Positions 1-5,165 of a stretch of 6,294 nt of DNA are shown here, in pieces. Under the pieces are notes generated by a model that worked only from the letters and a program-made list of their open reading frames with translations, was not told where the DNA came from and ran no database searches. Each line of letters opens with the position of its first letter. The first letter of the stretch is position 1. Origin of the DNA: Elusimicrobiota bacterium (GTDB lineage Bacteria > Elusimicrobiota > Elusimicrobia > 2-02-FULL-39-32); the NCBI GenBank assembly GCA_023249715.1, contig JAHFCA010000090.1:1-6294 (forward strand), read 5' to 3'. The translations under genes were made by a program, and so were the position numbers.

Positions 1-606
1 GAACTTATCATAGCGGACATGGTCTCTTTCCATTGTTTTGTTATCCCAGCCTAAACTATTAATCGTATCTTGCCAAAGTTTAAAACTAGGCGCGGCTGGC
101 CAAACGCTTATCTGATCTTTCTTAGAAAGATCCAGTCTGCATAAGTCGTCGCAAACTAAGTTGTAGCCCTTTCTGGTTAAGTGAGCAACCATCGTAGATT
201 TACCCGCGCCTACAGTCCCGCAGAATGCTACGCTTGTGTTTCCTATTTGAAGGACGCTAGCATGAATAGATAAAAATCCTCGTTGGTAGTAGAGAGCCCC
301 CATCGCCGATCCAAGCAAGTAGAGTCGAACAGCTTGAGGATTTGCCCCAGAAACGGGCGCTACTGTAATCTTACGCCCGTTCTCTACCCGGTAAGTGCCT
401 ATAGAAGGGATGTAAAACCGATAGTTGTTAGAGGAGATGAAAGGAAGGTTCTCTTCAATCTTCGATTCTTCATTCAAAGAATTTTCTAGAGATATGAAGA
501 CATCTATATTATTAGAGGGTTTGGAGTATTCGAACACATCCCATTCTGGAATGGGAAGGTCTGAAACAATCTCTAGACCAGCGTAAAAGTAATAGTATTG
601 CTTCAT
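1..606 (-). CDS. HPr-kinase-like lasso peptide kinase (3' end outside window)
   Basis: The frame is open for 202 codons from an ATG at 606 and runs off the left edge, so the C-terminus is missing. Visible motifs are RGFLSIHAS (His about residue 115), a Walker A loop GTVGAGKST (130-138) and a CDDL acidic pair (Asp153-Asp154). In HprK-like kinases these bind and orient ATP for Ser phosphorylation. The roughly 110-residue N-terminal part before HAS and the position after a cyclase match the small kinases of lasso clusters, which in paeninodin-type systems phosphorylate the C-terminal Ser of the precursor (family knowledge). Copy 2 in this window ends in Ser, as does the shifted frame of copy 1, which fits. 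A stop codon directly precedes the ATG, fixing this start, but I see no good Shine-Dalgarno sequence. Translation may depend on upstream ribosomes. A metabolic HPr kinase is less likely because of the neighbours. Confidence 0.82.
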   Translation of the reverse strand, partial: MKQYYYFYAGLEIVSDLPIPEWDVFEYSKPSNNIDVFISLENSLNEESKIEENLPFISSNNYRFYIPSIGTYRVENGRKITVAPVSGANPQAVRLYLLGSAMGALYYQRGFLSIHASVLQIGNTSVAFCGTVGAGKSTMVAHLTRKGYNLVCDDLCRLDLSKKDQISVWPAAPSFKLWQDTINSLGWDNKTMERDHVRYDKF

Positions 607-635
607 CTATTTGTTACTTAACGATCGCAGAAATT

Positions 636-683
636 TTATGAATGATTAACACCGGTATCTACTGATTCGGAAGGTAAACGCAT
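636..683 (-). other. Displaced lasso core frame of copy 1
   Basis: This short frame overlaps the end of copy 1 in the next register and reads MRLPSESVDTGVNHS followed by a stop. Aligned without gaps from its Asp to its stop, it parallels copy 2: D-TGVNHS against D-GLALMS. Between the shared Ala codon (GCG) and the Asp codon, copy 1 has 19 bases where copy 2 has 24, so a five-base loss accounts for the frame change. This is an inferred ancestral core, not a proven gene; it has no ribosome binding site of its own. Confidence 0.45.
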
Positions 684-768
684 CTCTTAACAAAATTCTA
701 TCAAAGTTGGGTACATTCCATGGGAGCTTATTATCGTCTCTCTGCGGGGGCTGATTTACATTATTCAT
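646..768 (-). CDS. Lasso-precursor-like peptide, copy 1 (core probably out of frame)
   Basis: A 40-residue reading frame starts at ATG 768, nine bases after AAGGAG. Its leader contains KLPWNVPNFDRI-LLRDA, nearly the same as copy 2, and the W-x-x-P-x-F element resembles the lasso leader motif Y-x-x-P-x-L. The in-frame tail after RDA is FTFRISRYRC, which has no Asp or Glu to close a macrolactam ring, so the product as read could not be a lasso peptide. A second frame from 683 to a stop at 636 gives LPSESVDTGVNHS, which has Asp seven residues from a terminal Ser exactly as in copy 2. I infer that the leader and core were separated by a small deletion near 676-679. The start codon overlaps the restored cyclase stop by eight bases, so the two genes are coupled. 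Too short for automatic gene callers. Confidence 0.6.
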   Translation of the reverse strand: MNNVNQPPQRDDNKLPWNVPNFDRILLRDAFTFRISRYRC

Positions 769-810
769 TTTTGTATTCTCCTTCTTTTTTTTCGAACCAA
801 TTTAAAAACT
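677..810 (-). repeat. Diverged direct repeat, unit 1 (cyclase end plus precursor leader)
   Basis: This segment aligns with 4094-4227 in the same orientation. It covers the last FLNWF codons of the cyclase, the ribosome binding site, the start codon and the leader up to RDA. Similarity ends at the leader/core boundary, as expected for duplicated precursors with a conserved leader and a variable core. Confidence 0.85.
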
Positions 811-2748
811 TTGCTGCCATTATGCCATTTTCTAAGACAAATCTGTAATTGTTCAACATATGTTCTGGGTTTAAACCGGTTCTGGGCATCTCTTCTGTTA
901 AGTTGCGTAATCTCTTTGATCCAAAACGGATGGTGCTAAATCGCTTTTCTCTAAGACGCTTAATTCGTCTAAAATGGTTTGGCGAGACGCATATAAACGA
1001 TCGTAGTAATCTGAAGCTTGCAGTCCCCGTTTTTTGTTCCATACCACTTCCTCGGGAAGTTTATCTTTCATAGCGCGTCGAATAAGCCAGCGATTGATTC
1101 CATCGCGCAAATACTGTTCTTCTGGAACGGAAAGACAGAACTCCCAAATGCGTACATCCCCCAATGGGTCGCGCCAATCTACGCCAAATTGAGCTTCGTA
1201 ACCGGCGGAAAATTGAGAGCTTAACCCGCTAAATAAAAGTTGGTACCTGTAGTACAAATGTCTGGTATAAGGCCGCAGCCTGCCATAGAATTCATGTCCT
1301 TTTTCCCTGGCTCGTTCCGTTACGCGGTGAATTTTGCCAAATTCAGGGTGAATGGGTGAGTAAGCCAGCCAAGGAGGGTTTGCGACATAGATGGTATTAT
1401 TCCTATGCCGCAAGCGTCGAATATTGAGCCAAATTGGAGTTGGAAGCGAGGGCATCACTCCGCTGGCGAGCGTTCGAAGAATTGAATGATGGTCGGACTC
1501 CCGCATAATTCCTATTCCTTCTTTCAAAGCGCGGCCCCATTTTCCTTGAACTATGAGTTCCGATAAGAAACTTCGTCCATCCCAGCTTGAATTTAAATTT
1601 CCTCCATTTATGCCTCCAAACAATACTCGCGCGCCAATATCTCGAGCGTTCTTAAAAATAGTTTCTATCCAAACGCGGTTAGACGAGTTTGGAAAAGGCA
1701 TTTCCACTGCTGTGAAAAGCCCTTCCACATCTTCAAATGACATGGAACCATTCACACGGACCAGTTTCAAATCGATATTATCGTACATGCGCGCGATGGA
1801 CTGTACGAATTGCGATTCGTCGGCATATCTCCCAGCATTGATGGGCCCATCGTAGTTAGAACGAGGAACTTCCGTAAAAGCGGAGAGATGTTTTCCCTCG
1901 TTTTTCAGCATGGGCGCGATGGTGGCCGCTATGGAAGAGGAATCCAAACCCCCGCTGAGTAAAATTCCCATAGGGTGAGAGCTGCGTAGGTACTCTTTGG
2001 AAACTTTCTTAAATAATGAATTGAAGGCGTCCACATAATCATGGTCTTTAGGAAGGCGTAGTTCGTGTTGAAAGTTAAATTGCCAATACCGTTTTATTTG
2101 GAATGGTTTCCCAAAATTTAAATGTAGGGAATGTCCTCCTGGTAGAGATCGAATGGAGTGGTAGAAGGTGGTTCCCTCCTCGGGTAATGAACGCGTTAAA
2201 AAATCTGCCATATAGGTAAGGTCTAGTTCTCGTGGAACAAAAGGCAGGGCGAATAGTCCTTTAGGCATAGATGCGAATGCGAACCATTGAGAAGTTGCGT
2301 GGAAGAACAGAGGTCGTTCACCCAAATGCGAGCAAGCAAGGAATAGACTTTTTTCGCGCTGGTCCCATAGAGCAAAGGTGAAAAGTCCAATCAGATGATT
2401 TACGCACTCTTCTCCCCATTTTTCATAGGCGCGCAAAATAAACGCGGAGTCTGGCAATGCGCGCGCTTCTAGTGAGGAAATCTTAAGTTCTTGCGTAAGT
2501 TCTGGACGGTTATCGATGCGGCCATCCGTTACTAATACTCTTTGACCGTCGAAACTTAGGAGCGGTTGCTTCTCAAAATCATCTTCTGGAGTAAAACGCA
2601 TGAGGCGTTGTCCCAATCCCACATTGTTTTGAGACCACACGTTTCCCCCATCGGGTCCATGCGCTGCCAACGCGGAGCTCATCCGCATCAAATTCTCTTT
2701 TGGAATTGGTTGACCGTTTAAACAAACTAATCCAAATATTGCGCTCAT
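761..2748 (-). pseudogene. Lasso macrolactam synthetase (asparagine-synthetase-like cyclase), frameshifted near C-terminus
   Basis: The main frame (898-2748, 616 residues) has an N-terminal class II glutamine amidotransferase-like domain followed by an ATP-pyrophosphatase domain. The start is MSAIFG, where glutaminases have MCGI, so the catalytic Cys2 is absent, as in McjC-type cyclases that adenylate a core Asp or Glu for ring closure. Other motifs are SGGLDS (265-270), which binds ATP, and NGGNLNSSWDG near 391-401, where AsnB has GGDE; the N-x-S-WDG form is typical of lasso cyclases. The frame ends at LDQRDYAT, but the next register continues with RNLTEEMPRTG and ends NNYRFVL..AAKFLNWFE, the usual C-terminal pattern of this family. 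The break lies near 911-915 (AGAGA); removing two bases gives one 661-residue protein ending at 761. The start lies four bases after the ATPase stop with only a weak, distant Shine-Dalgarno, suggesting translational coupling. The 616-residue product may or may not keep activity. Confidence 0.8.
778..783 (-). promoter_or_regulatory. Ribosome binding site of precursor copy 1
   Basis: AAGGAG sits nine bases before ATG 768, inside the last codons of the restored cyclase frame. It decides the start of the short precursor gene and is conserved in copy 2. Confidence 0.7.
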
Positions 2749-2752
2749 AAAG

Positions 2753-3916
2753 TTATAGGATTTTTCCTTCCCATAAGCGGGATAGAAATATTCTCCAGGG
2801 CATTAAATATATTTTCCCATGGACTCTTTCTTCCTTCTCATTGCATACAACAATTGCTTTTTTGGGATGGTATTCATCAATAAATTTATTTAACCCTTTA
2901 AGTTCCGTATCATCGACGCGGGTTGCGCTTTTCACTTCTACGGCAATTTCACCCCGGCCTAATATAAAATCGACTTCGTATCCCGATTTTGTGCGCCAGA
3001 AATGAATATCGAATAACTGTTCCCTATAGGAACGATAAGCTCTAATTTCCATTAAAATAAAATGTTCGAATGCTCTTCCAAATTCAATTCCCTTTTCTAG
3101 CGGTATATGTCTTTTTGTTAGAACACCTGCCACACCAACATCAAAAAGGTAAAACTTTGATGCTTTGGTAATTACATCTCTAGATTGCCGCAGCTTAAAA
3201 GGTTCAATCATAATTCCCAGCAAGGTATCTGTTAAAATTTGATAATATTCCTTTACGGTTTTCGCGTCAATAGCGCAATCGCGCGCGATGTTGGAATAAT
3301 TCGTTAATTCTCCATGGGTATATCCTAAGGAATCAAAAAATCTGGAAAATGCCGGAATATTTCTAGTAAGTCCTTCCGCGAACACTTCTTCTTTTAAATA
3401 ATCCTGAACATAACTTGTTAAGGATTTTTTAGCCTCATCGGTTGACTGTAAATAGTGGGTTGGTATCATTCCTTGGTTTAAAACTCTTAGCAAATGAAGT
3501 TCCTGCAGTTCTTTTGATACTAGAGGGAACATTTCATAACGCCAAGCCCGTCCGCCTAATAGATTCCCGTGGCCCCGTTTTAATTTTCGCGCGCTTGACC
3601 CGCAGAGAATAAAACGAAGGTTCTTATTTTCAATCAACCAGTGAACTTCATCTAGCAACTGTGGAATTTTTTGAACTTCATCTAAGATAACGGGATAAGA
3701 TAACTCTTCTTTATTCTTTGCCAATAATTGTTCCCTTAATAAAGCTGGGTTCTTGCTAAAGTCTAAAAATAAATCTGTTTTTAAGAAATCGTAAACGAGA
3801 CTTTGAGGGAAATGCTGTTTTAGATAGGTAGATTTGCCTGTTTTTCGTGGACCCCACAAAAACGTGGATTGATGACTGGGAAGTGAAATCTTTAATACTC
3901 TAGAAATATTTTCCAT
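2753..3916 (-). CDS. AAA+ family ATPase with DUF4143 domain
   Basis: This intact 387-residue protein has the AAA_14/DUF4143 layout. The N-terminal ATPase has Walker A GPRKTGKST (22-30), Walker B VILDEVQ (76-82) and a CGSSARKL segment (about 105-112) at the sensor position, followed by GGRAWRYEMFPLVSKEL, a hallmark of the family. The C-terminal part, from about residue 180, ends in a nuclease-like pattern: E314, D316, E327 and K329 in GYEVDFIL..IAVEVKSA, resembling a PD-(D/E)xK fold, though activity is unproven. No membrane segments or signal peptide are apparent. The start is well supported by AGGAGGT nine bases upstream. The stop is four bases from the cyclase start, so both are probably on one transcript. 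DUF4143 ATPases are common accessory genes of unknown role, often near toxin-antitoxin loci; a part in lasso biosynthesis is not established. Confidence 0.9.
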   Translation of the reverse strand: MENISRVLKISLPSHQSTFLWGPRKTGKSTYLKQHFPQSLVYDFLKTDLFLDFSKNPALLREQLLAKNKEELSYPVILDEVQKIPQLLDEVHWLIENKNLRFILCGSSARKLKRGHGNLLGGRAWRYEMFPLVSKELQELHLLRVLNQGMIPTHYLQSTDEAKKSLTSYVQDYLKEEVFAEGLTRNIPAFSRFFDSLGYTHGELTNYSNIARDCAIDAKTVKEYYQILTDTLLGIMIEPFKLRQSRDVITKASKFYLFDVGVAGVLTKRHIPLEKGIEFGRAFEHFILMEIRAYRSYREQLFDIHFWRTKSGYEVDFILGRGEIAVEVKSATRVDDTELKGLNKFIDEYHPKKAIVVCNEKEERVHGKIYLMPWRIFLSRLWEGKIL

Positions 3917-3925
3917 TCAAGAACT

Positions 3926-3932
3926 ACCTCCT
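3926..3932 (-). promoter_or_regulatory. Strong ribosome binding site of the ATPase
   Basis: AGGAGGT is a full anti-SD match nine bases before ATG 3916 and fixes that start. The cyclase immediately downstream has no comparable site. Confidence 0.75.
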
Positions 3933-3933
3933 A

Positions 3934-3948
3934 AATAGTATAACTATT
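3934..3948. promoter_or_regulatory. Perfect palindrome overlapping a possible -10 box
   Basis: AATAGT-ATA-ACTATT is a six-base perfect inverted repeat with a three-base centre, just upstream of the ATPase ribosome binding site. On the minus strand it contains TATACT (3937-3942), a good -10 match, but the -35 is weak. It could be an operator for a repressor acting on the ATPase-cyclase transcript, or a chance AT-rich palindrome. Confidence 0.35.
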
Positions 3949-4047
3949 CAGGAATATATCAGATAATTGGTAAAATCACAATAGGCGCTATGGTTTTTTT
4001 CTCTAATAGTTTATGGGAAGTATTTATGACGGGTTTTCTTTGGGTAT

Positions 4048-4193
4048 TTAAGACATCAGCGCTAAACCATCCGATCCTGCGGGAACATTATTAAGCGCAT
4101 CTCTTAACGAAATTCGCTCAAAGTTGGGTACATTCCATGGAAGTTTATTCTGCTCTCTCTCTCTCTCTCTGCGCGGGTTGATTTGTTATTCAT
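4048..4193 (-). pseudogene. Lasso peptide precursor, copy 2, repeat-controlled and out of frame here
   Basis: The gene starts at ATG 4193 with AAGGAG nine bases upstream. As given, the ATG frame stops at 4104 after 29 residues with no precursor features. The precursor frame (KLPWNVPNFERISLRDAL then NNVPAGSDGLALMS) is joined out of register through an (AG)9 tract at 4153-4170. One AG unit fewer gives a continuous 47-residue product, and two more units would also restore frame. The precursor frame has no start of its own, being closed by a stop just upstream of the repeat. Aligning the W-x-x-P-x-F element with Y-x-x-P-x-L leaders puts Ala where the usual Thr(-2) lies, so the predicted core is NNVPAGSDGLALMS, with Asn1 amine and Asp8 carboxyl closing the ring and a C-terminal Ser as kinase target. 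Core start and ring size are inference. Confidence 0.65.
4153..4170 (-). repeat. (AG)9 simple sequence repeat inside the precursor leader
   Basis: Nine uninterrupted CT units on the plus strand (AG on the coding strand) lie between the start codon and the conserved leader motif of copy 2. The equivalent place in copy 1 has only three units. A dinucleotide tract of this length in a coding region is expected to slip during replication, and each step changes the frame. Confidence 0.95.
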
Positions 4194-4313
4194 TTTTGCA
4201 TTCTCCTTTTTGAACCAGTTTAAAAACCGTTTAATGTCATCTTGAGAACCAGTAAATCCATAAGAAACGTAATCAGCATTCCAAAATATTAGCGCTTGAT
4301 CGGACAGAAAGGT
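4194..4313 (-). pseudogene. C-terminal coding remnant upstream of precursor copy 2
   Basis: Between a stop at 4314-4316 and the copy 2 start, one frame of 40 codons is open without a start codon and ends DDIKRFLNWFKKENAK. This resembles the end of the cyclase before copy 1 (AAKFLNWFEKKEGE). I read it as the tail of a lost second cyclase, or another gene carried with the duplication. The more upstream part (WNADYVSYGFTGSQ) is not recognisably similar. The rest of the 410-base stretch between the ATPase and the small gene at 4327 holds copy 2 and no other gene I can support; I see no clear terminator. Confidence 0.4.
4203..4208 (-). promoter_or_regulatory. Ribosome binding site of precursor copy 2
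   Basis: AAGGAG precedes ATG 4193 by nine bases, the same arrangement as copy 1. It shows that translation is set to begin upstream of the AG repeat. Confidence 0.7.
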
Positions 4314-4326
4314 TTACAGTTAAATC

Positions 4327-4542
4327 TCATTTCCGCATTAAGCGTTTAAGATGAGTCCTAGACTCTGCATGAGAACGATAGGTTTTTCCACCTTTGGATT
4401 TAAAGACAGTAGTAATCTTTTTCCATTCCTTTTGAGTAAAGGGATCATGAGCAGGGCTAATTTCCGCTTTGCATACCGCTACTTTGGAGCCATCTATGAG
4501 AAAACCAACCGGGTCTCCTGGTTTTATGTGAGTGTTACGCAT
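4327..4542 (-). CDS. Small protein with AbrB-like motif, third gene of the toxin-antitoxin unit
   Basis: A 71-residue frame begins at ATG 4542 and overlaps the end of the antitoxin gene by eight bases, a coupled arrangement. The sequence has IKPGDPVGFLIDG near the N-terminus, reminiscent of the GD-x-V turn of SpoVT/AbrB DNA-binding domains, then DPFTQKEW and a basic tail (RTHLKRLMRK). In the same frame upstream of the chosen start, KKWLIPIDMR also fits the AbrB pattern (I-P-x-x-x-R), so an earlier start is possible; a TTG at 4635 would give 102 residues but overlaps the antitoxin by 101 bases and lacks a good ribosome binding site. It may be a transcriptional regulator or second antitoxin. 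I do not recognise it with certainty. Confidence 0.55.
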   Translation of the reverse strand: MRNTHIKPGDPVGFLIDGSKVAVCKAEISPAHDPFTQKEWKKITTVFKSKGGKTYRSHAESRTHLKRLMRK

Positions 4543-4822
4543 GTCTATGGGTATTAGCCATTTTTTCCGCGTGTAATTCTTTCTTGATTCTTTCCATAAC
4601 CCACATTCTGGCAAGCGAAGAATAGCCAATTCCAATTCTTTTGGCTAATACTTTCAATGGTATGATAAATGACCTCTCCAATCTTAAAGTGATGACCTCT
4701 TTCCGAGGTTTTAGGAATGTAATAGTGGCTGGTTTAATATCTTCCTCAAACTCAGATAGACTATGTTTGTCCCAAAATTCCCTAGTTTCTTGGTCATTTT
4801 TGAATTTAGGAATTTTTGTCAT
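4535..4822 (-). CDS. CopG-family (BrnA-like) antitoxin
   Basis: The 95-residue product starts MTKIPKFKND and contains REFWDKHS (about 14-21), then a ribbon-helix-helix-like C-terminal half: ITLRLERSFIIPLKVLAKRIGIGYSSLARMWVMERIKKEL. This is the pattern of the CopG_antitoxin family: P-x-F at the N-terminus, E-x-x-x-FW-x-x-H, and a DNA-binding RHH that pairs with BrnT-type toxins. I chose ATG 4822, with AGAGGTG six bases upstream, over an in-frame GTG at 4831 that overlaps the toxin stop. It starts five bases after the toxin gene. In such modules the antitoxin binds the toxin and represses the shared promoter (family knowledge). Confidence 0.85.
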   Translation of the reverse strand: MTKIPKFKNDQETREFWDKHSLSEFEEDIKPATITFLKPRKEVITLRLERSFIIPLKVLAKRIGIGYSSLARMWVMERIKKELHAEKMANTHRHA

Positions 4823-4827
4823 GATAA

Positions 4828-5108
4828 TCACCTCTTTCTATGATAACGTTTTTTTTCTCCTGACTCCATATCTCGAGCTGTAATTGGCTTTGCCTTACCT
4901 CTAAAAAGATACCGGACAACAACAAATAAATACCGTCCTACTGAAGTCTGTCCTAAAACGTAATATATTGGGATCCACCCCGACCCACTTCAATAAGAGG
5001 CGAATTTTCAGAAAAACATACATCTTCAACTTCTTCTGGAGTAACATGATGGTTTTTTTGGATGTGCAGTACAGTATCTTCATCCCACACAAGTTCCGTA
5101 ATATGCAA
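4828..5108 (-). pseudogene. BrnT-like toxin, frameshifted
   Basis: The gene begins with TTG 5108, five bases after AAAAGGAG. The first frame reads ITELVWDEDTVLHIQKNHHV, then TPEEVEDVCFSENS and RGGSQYITF, stopping at 4953. The next register continues VLGQTSVGRYLFVVV, then KPITARDMESGEKKRYHRKR, ending at 4828. Together these give a full BrnT-like RNase toxin: the W-D-E-x-x-V-x-H start, the E-E-V-E-x-V segment, the G-x-T-x-x-G-R-Y-L core strand and the terminal ITARDM..E..RY motif. The break lies in the ATATAT run at 4963-4968; removing two bases joins the frames into about 92 residues, a normal length. As given only 51 residues are made, without the catalytic C-terminal half, so the toxin is probably inactive. 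Confidence 0.8.
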
Positions 5109-5127
5109 AGGATCTCCTTTTGATTTA

Positions 5128-5156
5128 ATTGTAATACATTTCAGCTATGATATCAA
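5128..5156 (-). promoter_or_regulatory. Sigma70-like promoter of the toxin-antitoxin unit
   Basis: On the minus strand TTGATA (5151-5156) and TACAAT (5128-5133) are separated by exactly 17 bases, each matching five of six consensus bases. It lies 10 bases past the CCA gene stop and about 20 bases before the toxin TTG. I see no strong promoter further downstream, so it may also drive the following genes. Confidence 0.75.
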
Positions 5157-5165
5157 GGGTATGTG

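Larger units (their letters stand above)
4094..4227 (-). repeat. Diverged direct repeat, unit 2
   Basis: This is the partner of 677-810, about 3.4 kb away. The unit differs mainly by the expanded AG tract and a shorter A-rich run before the ribosome binding site. It carries a FLNWF-like coding remnant although no cyclase precedes it here. Confidence 0.85.

Noticed and set aside
905..920. Programmed ribosomal frameshifting in the cyclase
   Set aside because: I see no classical slippery heptamer with a stimulatory structure. An indel in AGAGA is the simpler reading.
761..1042. A 93-codon open frame with an ATG at 1042 as a separate gene
   Set aside because: Its first half lies inside the well-supported cyclase frame, and its second half is the displaced cyclase C-terminus. 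It is not an independent gene.
1553..1855. A 100-codon plus-strand frame
   Set aside because: It is antisense to the cyclase ATP-pyrophosphatase domain and has no recognisable motif or ribosome binding site.
898..2748. A true asparagine synthetase B
   Set aside because: The N-terminus lacks the Cys2 nucleophile, the GGDE region is replaced by NGGN..SSWDG, and the neighbours are precursor and kinase genes.
3950..4050. A rho-independent terminator after precursor copy 2
   Set aside because: The A- and T-rich runs are present but I find no GC-rich hairpin directly before a T run on the minus strand.
677..4227. The direct repeats as ends of an insertion sequence or transposon
   Set aside because: They are direct, diverged and coincide with a coding unit (cyclase tail, ribosome binding site, leader). 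No transposase lies between them.
4901..5092. A 63-codon open frame rich in Cys and Lys
   Set aside because: It is an off-register shadow of the frameshifted BrnT-like toxin, whose two true frames carry the family motifs.
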